DNA from: DASVDE01 sp035558955
Lineage (GTDB): Bacteria > Actinomycetota > Thermoleophilia > Solirubrobacterales > 70-9
Reading direction: 5' to 3'
Assembly: GCA_035558955.1 (NCBI GenBank)
Contig: DATMBX010000042.1
Coordinates: forward strand, 1 to 7,126
DNA length: 7,126 bases
Part shown: one piece after another, positions 1 through 7,126 of the stretch
How the letters are laid out: each line of letters starts with the position of its first letter
Position numbering within the stretch: the first letter of the stretch is position 1
Notes under the pieces: model-generated
The model's input: the letters and a program-made list of their open reading frames with translations, nothing else
The model's database searches: none
Told to the model about the DNA's origin: nothing
Translations under genes and position numbers: made by a program

Positions 1-885
1 CAGGACGCGGGTCCATCGCTCGACTTGACCGGTTTCGCCACGCTTGGAGAGTTCTGCGACTTCGTCGGCGACCTCGACACGTTTCCGGTCGAGCCTCAGC
101 GTGAGGTTTCGCGCCGCTACCGCCGTTGGGCCTTCGAGTCCTCGGCGCTCGACCTGGCACTGCGCCAGGCGGGAATCGGCATCGCCGAGGCGCTGGGACG
201 CGCGGCGCGGCCGGTCACCTTCGTCGCCTCTATGGGCCTTTCCTCGCATGGGAGCGAGGAGAAGTCCACGATCGAAGCGCTCCGGCGCAAACTCGAGCGC
301 TACCCGACTCTGCGCTTCAAGCTCGACCCGGCCACCGACTGGGACGATGAGCTGATCGCCGAGTTGGTCGCGACCGGCGCCGTCGACTCACTCGACCTCA
401 AGGGCCAGTACAGAGGGACGGTCGTCGACATCGAGACCGACCCGGAGCTGTACCGCAAGCTCGTCGAGGCCTTTCCAGACGCTTGGCTGGAGGACCCCGA
501 CGTCAACGACGAGACGCAACCGATCCTCGAGCCGGCGCGCGACCGGCTGACCTGGGACGCGCCGATCCACTCGATCGCCGACATCGAGGGGCTGCCCTGG
601 CCGCCGCGGATGGTCAACGTCAAGCCGTCGCGGATCGGCGGCCTGCGCGATCTCTGCGATACCTACGACTACTGCGCCGAGCATGGGACCGGCGCCTACG
701 GCGGCGGCCAGTGGGAGTTGGGCGTCGGCCGCGGCCAGATCCAGGTTCTCGCCTCCCTCTTCCATCCCGACACCCCAAACGACACCGCCCCGCGCGAATA
801 CAACGAGGCCGAGCCGCCGCCCGGCCTGCCGATCAGCCCGCTGGAGCCGCGACTCTCCCCGACCGGCTTCCGCTGGGACGACTAG
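1..885 (+). CDS. Enolase-superfamily protein (mandelate racemase/muconate lactonizing-like), 5'-truncated by window edge
   Basis: The frame is open from base 1, so the gene begins outside the window. A TTG at 25 is only a possible start and would cut off the usual N-terminal capping domain. The visible 294 residues look like the end of that domain plus the modified TIM barrel. Counting from the TTG, I see a strand-2 lysine in RFKLDP (K99). Candidate metal ligands on successive strands are D124 (in LDLKG), E156 (in WLEDPD) and D178 (in TWDAP). A strand-6 lysine sits in NVKPSRIGGL (K200), followed by GGGQWELGVGR, the counterpart of the usual GG..ES.IGR segment. In this superfamily an acidic triad binds Mg2+ to stabilise an enolate, and lysines act as acid/base. 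The pair seen here would suit an epimerase, cycloisomerase or dehydratase, but I cannot name the substrate. Stop TAG at 883-885; ferritin follows after 10 nt. Superfamily call fairly sure, function unknown. Confidence 0.75.
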   Translation, partial: QDAGPSLDLTGFATLGEFCDFVGDLDTFPVEPQREVSRRYRRWAFESSALDLALRQAGIGIAEALGRAARPVTFVASMGLSSHGSEEKSTIEALRRKLERYPTLRFKLDPATDWDDELIAELVATGAVDSLDLKGQYRGTVVDIETDPELYRKLVEAFPDAWLEDPDVNDETQPILEPARDRLTWDAPIHSIADIEGLPWPPRMVNVKPSRIGGLRDLCDTYDYCAEHGTGAYGGGQWELGVGRGQIQVLASLFHPDTPNDTAPREYNEAEPPPGLPISPLEPRLSPTGFRWDD

Positions 886-887
886 AA

Positions 888-893
888 AGGAAG
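888..893 (+). promoter_or_regulatory. Ribosome binding site of the ferritin gene
   Basis: AGGAAG lies just before the ATG at 896, in the 10-nt gap after the enolase-like gene. The spacing is short (2 nt from the end of this core). It fixes the ferritin start at 896 rather than at the in-frame upstream ATG at 683, which lies inside the preceding gene. Confidence 0.6.
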
Positions 894-895
894 AA

Positions 896-1429
896 ATGCC
901 CGAGAAGAGCTTCGCCGACGCGCTCAACGAGCAGATCGCCAACGAGTTCGCCGCCTCCCAGCAGTATGTGGGGGCCGCGGTCTACTACGACGCCGAGACC
1001 CTGCCGCGGCTGGCCGCGTTCTTCTACCGCCAGGCGATGGAGGAGCGCGAGCACGCGATGATGATGATCCAGTACCTGCTCGACGTCGACGAGGAGGTCC
1101 ACATCCCGGACATCAAGTCCCAGCAGACGAGCTATGACGATGGGGTGTCGCCGGTGAGGATGGCGCTGGAGCAGGAGAAGCGGGTCGGCGAGGAGATCTA
1201 CGCCCTATTCGAGCTGGCCCGGGAGCGCAAGGACTACCGCGCCGAGCAGTTCATGCAGTGGTTCGTCAAGGAGCAGGTCGAGGAGGTCGCGCTGATGAAC
1301 GACCTGCTCAACGTCGTCGAGCGTTCCCAGGAAAACCTCCTGCTCGCCGAGGACTACATCGCCCGCGAGAGCCCGGGCGAGGGCGGCGGCGACCCAACCG
1401 CGCCTCCAGCCGCCGGCGCCAGGGGCTAA
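896..1429 (+). CDS. bfrB: BfrB-type ferritin, iron storage
   Basis: Non-heme ferritin of 177 residues. Proteins of this family assemble into a 24-subunit cytoplasmic shell that oxidises Fe(II) at a di-iron ferroxidase centre and stores it as a ferric mineral. All expected centre residues are visible: E17 (NEFAASQQY), E50 and H53 (MEEREHA), E94 (EQEKR), and Q127 with E130 (KEQVEE). Y24 matches the conserved tyrosine near the site. Spacing and local sequence, for example EQFMQWF and EEVALM, closely follow Mycobacterium tuberculosis BfrB as I recall it, which is about the same length. The four-helix body is followed by a low-complexity Gly/Pro/Ala tail (about residues 160-177), probably disordered. 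There is no sign of the heme-ligand methionine of true bacterioferritins at its usual place. It sits 10 nt behind the enolase-like gene, so co-transcription is likely. A perfect hairpin starts 6 nt after the stop. Confidence 0.93.
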   Translation: MPEKSFADALNEQIANEFAASQQYVGAAVYYDAETLPRLAAFFYRQAMEEREHAMMMIQYLLDVDEEVHIPDIKSQQTSYDDGVSPVRMALEQEKRVGEEIYALFELARERKDYRAEQFMQWFVKEQVEEVALMNDLLNVVERSQENLLLAEDYIARESPGEGGGDPTAPPAAGARG

Positions 1430-1435
1430 CTCCAG

Positions 1436-1482
1436 TTCCGTTGCGACTTTTCCTCGTATATCGAGGAAAAGTCGCAACGGAA
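1436..1482. repeat. Perfect 21-bp inverted repeat between convergent genes; possible bidirectional terminator or dispersed palindrome
   Basis: The left arm is 1436-1456, the loop TATAT is 1457-1461 and the right arm is 1462-1482; all 21 pairs match with no mismatch. The element begins 6 nt after the ferritin stop and ends 15 nt before the end of potC, so both transcripts would run into it. That is where a shared terminator would sit. Neither side has a T-tract after the stem, so it is not a classical rho-independent terminator. The arms are about half G+C, lower than the surrounding genes, and contain a TTTT/AAAA run. Hairpins without U-tracts are thought to terminate transcription in some actinobacteria. 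Alternatively it is a copy of a dispersed palindromic repeat. The pairing is certain; the role is inferred. Confidence 0.9.
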
Positions 1483-1497
1483 GCTAGGACGACGATG

Positions 1498-2358
1498 TCA
1501 TGTCGCGGCAGTTGTGCCCGGTGCTGGGATCGGGCCCGGCTCGACCGCGGGCTCCGGCCGCACCGCCGCCATCCGCTCGGCCCGGCGCTGCTGCCGGATG
1601 ACCAGCAGAATCGCGGCGACGCTGGCGATGAAGAGCATCGTCGCAATCACGTTCACCTGTACCGGGATACCGCGCAGGGCGGCCCCGAACACGTAGATCG
1701 GGAACGTCTGGGTGGCGCCCTTGTTGAAGTCGGAGATGATGAAATCGTCGATCGAGAGGGCGAAGGCCAGCAGCGCGGCGGCGATCACGCCCGGCGCCAG
1801 CAGCGGCAGGGTCACGTAGCGGAAGGTCTGCAAAGGGGTGGCGCCGAGATCCCGCGCCGCCTCTTCGAGACTGCGGTCGAATCCGATCAGACGCGAGCGC
1901 ACCACCACCACGACGAAGCTGATCGAGAACATTATGTGGGCGACCAGCAGGGTCCCGAAGCCGAGCCGGGCGTTGTAGTAGATGAACATCGAGAGGAGCG
2001 CGGCGCCGATCACGATTTCCGGTGTCGCCATCGGCAACACGATCAGCAGATTCGAAGGGCGACGACCCCGGAACTGGTAGCGAACCAGCGCGATCGCCAT
2101 CAGCGTCCCGATCGCCGTCGCGGCCAGCGTTGCCAGCACCGCCAGCTCGATCGAGGTCGTCAGCGCGTCGTTGAGCTCCTCGATCTTGAAGGCGTGTTGC
2201 CAGTACTCGAGCGTGAAGCCGTCGTTGATCGCGAACGTCAGTTTGTCGCGCGGGGTCTCGGCGAACGAGAAGACCGCGACGACCGCGATCGGCACGAGTA
2301 TGTAGGCGATCGCCACAGCCGTGTACAGGCGCAGGGCGTTGCGTTTGAGCCAGGCCAT
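1498..2358 (-). CDS. potC: Polyamine ABC transporter, inner-membrane permease PotC
   Basis: Protein of 286 residues, second permease of the importer; it forms half of the membrane channel with PotB and docks onto the ATPase. About six hydrophobic segments are visible, near residues 12-32, 70-92, 104-127, 136-153, 186-203 and 235-254. The ATPase-contact EAA loop is well preserved at 166-190 (EAARDLGATPLQTF, then LPLLAPG), with its invariant glycine at G172. SIDDFIIS at 202-209 matches the SLDD segment typical of PotC. The ATG at 2358 was chosen because GAGGAGG lies about 10 nt upstream, inside the end of potB, and the hydrophobic N-terminus follows directly; a longer open frame reaching to 3021 only overlaps potB. 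It starts 2 nt after the potB stop, suggesting translational coupling. A Pro/Ala-rich tail (about 260-286) extends beyond the usual end of the family. Last gene of the operon. Confidence 0.93.
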   Translation of the reverse strand: MAWLKRNALRLYTAVAIAYILVPIAVVAVFSFAETPRDKLTFAINDGFTLEYWQHAFKIEELNDALTTSIELAVLATLAATAIGTLMAIALVRYQFRGRRPSNLLIVLPMATPEIVIGAALLSMFIYYNARLGFGTLLVAHIMFSISFVVVVVRSRLIGFDRSLEEAARDLGATPLQTFRYVTLPLLAPGVIAAALLAFALSIDDFIISDFNKGATQTFPIYVFGAALRGIPVQVNVIATMLFIASVAAILLVIRQQRRAERMAAVRPEPAVEPGPIPAPGTTAAT

Positions 2359-2360
2359 GG

Positions 2361-3227
2361 CTACCGCGCCTCCTCTTCTTCGCCCATGAAGGCGCCGGTC
2401 CCGGCGAGCCGTATGTAGACCATGACGATGACGAGGATCAGCGCCATCATCAGGAAGGACAGCGCCGCCGCCTCGGGATAGTCGTTCTGCGCGAGGTAGA
2501 GCGACTGGATCTTGTTCCCCACCATCGCCTGCCCTGTCCCTCCGAGGAGCGCAGAATTGACGTAGTCGCCAAAGGCTGGGATGAAGGTGAGAAGCACGCC
2601 CGCCACGATGCCCGGCGCCGTAATCGGCAGGGTCACGCGCAGGAACGCCTGCCAGGAGGAGGCATAGAGATCTCTGGCCGCCTCGACCAGTCCCATGTCG
2701 AGCCGCTCCAAGCTGGCGTAGATCGGCAGGAGCATGAACGGCAGGAAGTTGTAGGTCAGTCCCGCGATCACCGCCCCCGAGGTCGCCAGGACCCTGCCAC
2801 CGTCGGGGACGAGCGCCAGCGTCTGCAGGACCTCGACCAGCGGGCTCTGGTCGGCCAGGATCGTTTTCCAGGCGATCGTCCGGATCAGGTACGTAGTGAA
2901 GAAAGGGGCCATGACGGCAAAGAGGAGCAGCAGCCGCCAGCGGGGAGACGCCTTCGCTATGGAGTAGGCGAGCGGGTAGGCGATCAGCAATGCCAGCACC
3001 GTTGCCGCGCCGGCGTACCACAGCGAGCGCAGGATCTGCTCCTGGTTGCCGCTCAGGGCGTCGGGAAAGTTGGAGAGCTCCCAGTTGAAGACGTAGCCCT
3101 CCGCGAACGACCCGCTGCGCAGGGCCAACTCGCCCATGAAGTACATGGGCACGACGAAGAAGAGAATGAGCCAGAGTGCGCCCGGCGCCAGCAGCCAGTA
3201 GGGGATGAAGCGCCGTCCCAGTGTCAC
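2361..3227 (-). CDS. potB: Polyamine ABC transporter, inner-membrane permease PotB
   Basis: Protein of 288 residues, first permease of the importer, pairing with PotC in the membrane. Hydrophobic segments lie near residues 10-31, 69-91, 98-119, 146-172, 203-222 and 256-278. APFFTTYLIRTIAW (107-120) resembles the PotB-type segment after the third helix. The ATPase-contact EAA loop starts at E182 (EAARDLYASSWQAF), but the usual glycine is tyrosine at Y188. I believe this variant also occurs in other actinobacterial polyamine permeases, so it is not evidence of inactivation. The start is a GTG at 3227. No ATG, GTG or TTG occurs in this frame between it and the potD stop, and the first helix begins by residue 10, so no later start fits. 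Its Shine-Dalgarno is weak (GTGAG, rather far upstream). It follows potD after 40 nt and ends in TAG 2 nt before potC. Confidence 0.92.
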   Translation of the reverse strand: MTLGRRFIPYWLLAPGALWLILFFVVPMYFMGELALRSGSFAEGYVFNWELSNFPDALSGNQEQILRSLWYAGAATVLALLIAYPLAYSIAKASPRWRLLLLFAVMAPFFTTYLIRTIAWKTILADQSPLVEVLQTLALVPDGGRVLATSGAVIAGLTYNFLPFMLLPIYASLERLDMGLVEAARDLYASSWQAFLRVTLPITAPGIVAGVLLTFIPAFGDYVNSALLGGTGQAMVGNKIQSLYLAQNDYPEAAALSFLMMALILVIVMVYIRLAGTGAFMGEEEEAR

Positions 3228-3267
3228 GTCCGGCCCATTCTCACATTCGCCTCGCTCTGCCTTTCCG

Positions 3268-4425
3268 TCACCCGGTGATCGTCTCCTGGAAGGCCTCGTT
3301 GATCTCCTGCTGATCGGCGTCGGTGCCCGGCGGCTCCGGCTGCGGCTGGCAATCCTTCGTGAACTCCTCAGACGGGAAGATCAGCGGGTTTTTCGCCAGC
3401 GCCGGGTCGCGTCTAGCCAGGATCTCTTTCACACCGTTCACCGGCGTCACGTAGTTCACGAAAGCCGCGATGTCCGCCTGTACTCTCGGCTCGTACACGA
3501 AGTTCATGAACTCCAGCGCGGCCGGAGTGTTCGGCGCGCCCACCGGGATCACCATGTTGTCGGACCAGAGCGTGCAGCCCTCGACCGGCCTTCGCCACTC
3601 GGCGTCCGGTGTGCCGATCAGGTACGCGTCACCGGACCAGCCGATCGACGCGACGACGTTGCCACTGGTCAGGTCCTCGGTGTAGTCATTGCCGGTGAAG
3701 CGCCGGATCTGGCCCGACTCCGCCGCCGACTGCAGTTTGTCGATCGCCGCAAGCCATTCCTCCTTGCTCGCTTCGCCGACGTCCTCGACGCCCATCCCCC
3801 GCATCACCAGTGGGACCGAATCGCGCATCTCCTGCAGGAATGTGACTTTGCCTTTGTATTGGGGATCGAAGAGGTCGTTGACCGAGCGGACGTCCGGTGC
3901 CAGTTTCGTATTGACCCAGATTCCCGTCATCCCGCTCTGCCAGGGGATCGAGAATTTGCGCTCGGGGTCGGTGGCCGGGCTCTTCACCGACTCGATCAGG
4001 TTCTCGTCGACGTTCGGTATGTCGGCGCGGTCGATCTCCTGCAGATAGCCGAAGTCATACATCTGCTTCGCCATCCAGTCGGTGACGACGAAGATGCTGC
4101 GGTCTCCGGATTCGCCCTGTTCCAGGAGCGGACGCATCTTCCCGAAGAACTGGTTGTTGTCGTTGACGTCTTCGATGTAAGTGGTGTCGACGCCGAATCG
4201 CTCCTCGAATTCGGCCACCGTCCCGTTCGGGCCCGTGTCGATGTAGCCCGGCCAGTTGGAAACCGTCAGGCTGCCCGTCGCCTTGCCCGATCTGGCTACC
4301 TGAACCTCCTGATCGCTTCCGCCACCGACGGTGTCGTCGCCGCAGGCGGCTACGCCAAGTGCCAAGGCGAAGGCGGCGACAACCGCTACCAACCCTCGTC
4401 CTCGCGATCTTCCTCCGGTTCTCAT
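3268..4425 (-). CDS. potD: Polyamine ABC transporter, extracytoplasmic substrate-binding lipoprotein PotD
   Basis: Protein of 385 residues that captures the substrate outside the membrane and delivers it to PotB/PotC. The N-terminus has basic residues, a hydrophobic stretch (12-27) and a lipobox VAAC with the modifiable cysteine at C28, so it is lipid-anchored. The mature part has the two-lobe PotD/PotF pattern. SNWPGYID (W58) matches the start of the family's ligand pocket, GWSGDA carries W263, and LWSDNMVIP supplies W287 and D289. These correspond to the aromatic and acidic residues (W229, W255, D257) that hold the polyamine in E. coli PotD, as I recall the structure. A second acidic contact may be D202 in MRDSV. 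Putrescine versus spermidine cannot be decided from sequence. Two cysteines in the mature domain, C284 and C359, could form a disulfide. ATG at 4425 has AGGTGAG upstream and lies 8 nt after the potA stop. Confidence 0.93.
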   Translation of the reverse strand: MRTGGRSRGRGLVAVVAAFALALGVAACGDDTVGGGSDQEVQVARSGKATGSLTVSNWPGYIDTGPNGTVAEFEERFGVDTTYIEDVNDNNQFFGKMRPLLEQGESGDRSIFVVTDWMAKQMYDFGYLQEIDRADIPNVDENLIESVKSPATDPERKFSIPWQSGMTGIWVNTKLAPDVRSVNDLFDPQYKGKVTFLQEMRDSVPLVMRGMGVEDVGEASKEEWLAAIDKLQSAAESGQIRRFTGNDYTEDLTSGNVVASIGWSGDAYLIGTPDAEWRRPVEGCTLWSDNMVIPVGAPNTPAALEFMNFVYEPRVQADIAAFVNYVTPVNGVKEILARRDPALAKNPLIFPSEEFTKDCQPQPEPPGTDADQQEINEAFQETITG

Positions 4426-4433
4426 GTGCTCAC

Positions 4434-5612
<1,179 letters not shown>

Positions 5613-5615
5613 TCT

Positions 5616-5622
5616 TCCTCCT
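5616..5622 (-). promoter_or_regulatory. Ribosome binding site of potA
   Basis: AGGAGGA on the minus strand, followed by AGA and the GTG at 5612. It is a strong match to the anti-Shine-Dalgarno sequence with rather short spacing. It decides the potA start against the longer open frame reaching to 5822. Confidence 0.75.
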
Positions 5623-5627
5623 AGCGA

Positions 5628-5644
5628 GACGCCAATTCGGCGTC
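5628..5644 (-). promoter_or_regulatory. Short inverted repeat in the potA leader (possible operator or leader hairpin)
   Basis: GACGCC (5628-5633), loop AATTC, then GGCGTC (5639-5644): six perfect pairs. It lies just downstream of the candidate -10 box and 5 nt ahead of the potA Shine-Dalgarno. It could be a repressor operator near the transcription start, or a small RNA hairpin affecting translation. A 6-bp repeat can occur by chance, so the function is inference. Confidence 0.35.
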
Positions 5645-5646
5645 CC

Positions 5647-5675
5647 TTTAGAAGGTACCGCTTCCGTGGTGGCAA
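5647..5675 (-). promoter_or_regulatory. Candidate sigma70-type promoter of the potADBC operon
   Basis: On the minus strand, TTGCCA (5675 to 5670, five of six matches to the -35 consensus) is followed by a 17-bp spacer and TCTAAA (5652 to 5647, four of six matches to the -10 consensus). A start near 5640 would give a leader of roughly 28 nt before the GTG at 5612. The spacing is ideal and the place is right. Found by eye; promoter matches in actinobacteria are loose. Confidence 0.4.
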
Positions 5676-5685
5676 ACGCGACAAG

Positions 5686-5698
5686 AATTGGAGCAATT
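5686..5698. promoter_or_regulatory. Inverted repeat AATTG-GAG-CAATT, candidate regulator site in the divergent region
   Basis: Five perfect pairs around a 3-bp centre, in the most A/T-rich part of the region (about 5686-5710). Its centre is near -52 relative to the inferred potA start, which would suit an activator; it is also upstream of the aminotransferase. No regulator gene is in the window. Members of the Lrp/AsnC family often accompany such aminotransferases, but the link is a guess. Confidence 0.3.
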
Positions 5699-5798
5699 TA
5701 TATCCATTTCGTACAAGCCCACTTCGCGTCATACGCCCAAAGGCAACTTGCGGAAAGGCCAAACGGGGCGTAGCTTTATCCATAACGTCGTGTAGGAG

Positions 5799-5803
5799 AG
5801 GAG
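5799..5803 (+). promoter_or_regulatory. Ribosome binding site of the aminotransferase gene
   Basis: AGGAG, within a longer purine run GGAGAGGAG (5795-5803), ends 6 nt before the ATG at 5810. Strength and spacing are good, which fixes the start. Confidence 0.7.
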
Positions 5804-5809
5804 TCCCGG

Positions 5810-7126
5810 ATGGCCACCGCATCGCAGACCGCAGAAGGGGTCGACACCAGCCTTCAGGAGCTGGCCAAGCGGCACCTGTGGATGCACTTCTCTCGTATGG
5901 GCTCCTACGGCCCCGGGCATGAGATCCCGATCATCACGCGCGGCGACGGTTGTTACGTCTACGACGAGCACGGCAACCGCTACCTCGACGGCCTCTCCGG
6001 CCTCTTCTGCGTCAACGCCGGCCACGGTCGCACGGAGTTGGGGGAGGCCGCCGCCCGCCAGGTCGAGGAGCTCGACTTCTACGTCCTCTGGAGCTACGCG
6101 CACCCGCGGGCGATCGAGCTGGCCACTCGGATCGCCTCGCTCGCGCCCGGCGATCTCAACCGCGTCTTCTTCACCTCCGGGGGATCGGAGGCGGTCGAAT
6201 CGGCGCTGAAGCTCGCCCGCAACTACCACCGGGCGCTCGGCAAAGGCCAGAAGCACAAGGTGATCGCGCGGGAGATCGCCTACCACGGCACCACCCTTGG
6301 CGCCCTCTCCGCCACCGGCATCACGGAGCTGCGCTCCCAGTTCGAGCCGCTCGCTCCCGGCGGCTGTCACGTCCCCAACACGAACATCTACCGTTGGCCG
6401 GCCGATCGCCACCCGCTCTGGGCGGCGGACGCGATCGAGGAGCGGATCGAGTTCGAAGGCCCGGAGACGGTGGCCGCGGTCATCCTCGAGCCGGTCCAGA
6501 ACGCCGGCGGCTGCTTCGTCCCGCCCGACGGCTACTTCGAGCGCGTCCGCGAGATCTGCGACCGCCACGACGTGCTGATGATCTCCGACGAGGTGATCTG
6601 CGCCTGGGGCCGCCTCGGCCACTGGTTCGGCTGCGACCGCTTCGGCTACGTGCCGGACATCATCACAGTCGCCAAGGCGCTGACCAGCGCCTATGCGCCG
6701 ATGGGCGCGCTGATCGCGTCGGACCGCATCGCCGAGCCCTTCATGCAGGGCGAGGAGTCCTTCGCCCACGGCTTCACGTTCGCCGGCCACCCGCTCGCCT
6801 CGGCGATCGCGATGGCCAATCTCGACGTCTTCGAGCGCGAGGACCTTTGTGGCCACGTCCTGTCCAAGGAAGGCGAGTTCCGCGGGATGCTGGAGACCCT
6901 GCATGAGATTCCGATCGTCGGCGACGTGCGCGGCGCCGGTTACTTCCAGGCGATCGAGTTGGTCAAGGACAAGGAAACCAAGGAGACCTTCAGCGACGAG
7001 GAGGCGGAGGACCTGTTGCGCGGCTTCCTCTCCGGCGAGCTCTACAAGCGCGGCCTGATCTGCCGCGCGGACGACCGCGGCGACCCCGTCGTCCAACTCG
7101 CCCCGCCGCTGATCGCAGACACGGAG
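5810..7126 (+). CDS. Class III PLP-dependent aminotransferase, likely polyamine/omega-amino acid catabolism, 3'-truncated by window edge
   Basis: The frame runs from ATG 5810 to the window end without a stop: 439 residues, of a family usually about 450-470 long, so only the extreme C-terminus is missing. It moves an amino group from an omega-amine or omega-amino acid to a keto acid using pyridoxal phosphate. Key residues are visible: phosphate-binding TSGGSEA (122-128), ring-stacking Y158 in YHG, D260 in SDEVICAWGR, the Schiff-base lysine K289 in TVAKALTS, and T323 in HGFTFAGHP, which contacts the phosphate across the dimer. Segments such as LWSYAHP, EPVQNAGGC and CRADDRGDP closely match a Streptomyces family annotated as aspartate aminotransferase family, often beside polyamine or GABA genes (from memory). 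Divergence from the potADBC importer suggests putrescine or a derived amino acid as donor, but the substrate is not proven. Putrescine:pyruvate and 4-aminobutyrate aminotransferase are the main alternatives. Confidence 0.92.
   Translation, partial: MATASQTAEGVDTSLQELAKRHLWMHFSRMGSYGPGHEIPIITRGDGCYVYDEHGNRYLDGLSGLFCVNAGHGRTELGEAAARQVEELDFYVLWSYAHPRAIELATRIASLAPGDLNRVFFTSGGSEAVESALKLARNYHRALGKGQKHKVIAREIAYHGTTLGALSATGITELRSQFEPLAPGGCHVPNTNIYRWPADRHPLWAADAIEERIEFEGPETVAAVILEPVQNAGGCFVPPDGYFERVREICDRHDVLMISDEVICAWGRLGHWFGCDRFGYVPDIITVAKALTSAYAPMGALIASDRIAEPFMQGEESFAHGFTFAGHPLASAIAMANLDVFEREDLCGHVLSKEGEFRGMLETLHEIPIVGDVRGAGYFQAIELVKDKETKETFSDEEAEDLLRGFLSGELYKRGLICRADDRGDPVVQLAPPLIADTE

Noticed and set aside
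1409..1429. Ferritin C-terminal tail as a possible encapsulin cargo signal
   Set aside because: The tail is Gly/Pro/Ala-rich but lacks the short hydrophobic LxxxSL-like pattern of cargo peptides, and no encapsulin gene is in the window.
1258..2418. Plus-strand open frame (386 codons) crossing the palindrome and opposite potC
   Set aside because: It begins inside the ferritin gene, runs through the inverted repeat and continues antisense to potC; the translated product is low-complexity.
2359..3021. Extension of the potC frame far upstream, and an apparent potB-potC fusion
   Set aside because: The extra 221 codons are a shadow of potB. The ATG at 2358 has a good ribosome binding site and starts the first membrane helix.
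1788..3194. Shared 15-base string GCCCGGCGCCAGCAG near 1790 and near 3180
   Set aside because: Both copies encode LLAPG in the two permeases (reverse strand). The match reflects coding for the same residues, not a regulatory repeat.
5613..5822. 70-codon N-terminal extension of potA
   Set aside because: The extension would overlap the aminotransferase start and cover the promoter region, and it resembles no part of PotA. A strong Shine-Dalgarno precedes the GTG at 5612.
5729..7096. Long minus-strand open frame (455 codons) opposite the aminotransferase
   Set aside because: It is antisense to a clearly recognisable class III aminotransferase, has low-complexity Arg/Ala/Val/Asp-rich composition and no known motif. 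Long shadow frames are expected in GC-rich DNA.

Overview
This is a GC-rich window with tightly packed genes, good Shine-Dalgarno sites and occasional GTG starts. A ferritin resembling mycobacterial BfrB and an aminotransferase resembling a Streptomyces family both point to Actinomycetota. A deep-branching class such as Thermoleophilia is possible, but that is inference; the window holds no rRNA or marker gene.

Layout. (1) 1-885, plus strand: the C-terminal part of an enolase-superfamily protein, open at the left edge. (2) 896-1429, plus strand: a complete BfrB-type ferritin, 10 nt downstream and probably co-transcribed. (3) 1436-1482: a perfect 21-bp inverted repeat with a 5-nt loop, lying between the convergent ferritin and potC genes. 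(4) 5612 down to 1498, minus strand: a complete spermidine/putrescine-type ABC importer in the order potA (ATPase), potD (lipoprotein binding protein), potB and potC (permeases). The gaps are 8, 40 and 2 nt. (5) 5613-5809: a 197-bp divergent promoter region with two short inverted repeats and a plausible sigma70-type promoter for potA. (6) 5810-7126, plus strand: a class III PLP-dependent aminotransferase, nearly complete and cut by the right edge. No stretch over 300 bases lacks a gene.

How it works together. The binding protein, two permeases and ATPase would import a polyamine such as putrescine. The divergently transcribed aminotransferase would plausibly start its breakdown by removing an amino group, giving an aldehyde for later oxidation. 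The shared control region suggests coordinated expression. The ferritin (iron storage) and enolase-like protein form a separate unit converging on the importer, with no evident functional link to it.

I see no clearly new system here. The items most worth a second look are the long perfect palindrome, the divergent control region and the enolase-superfamily protein of unknown reaction.
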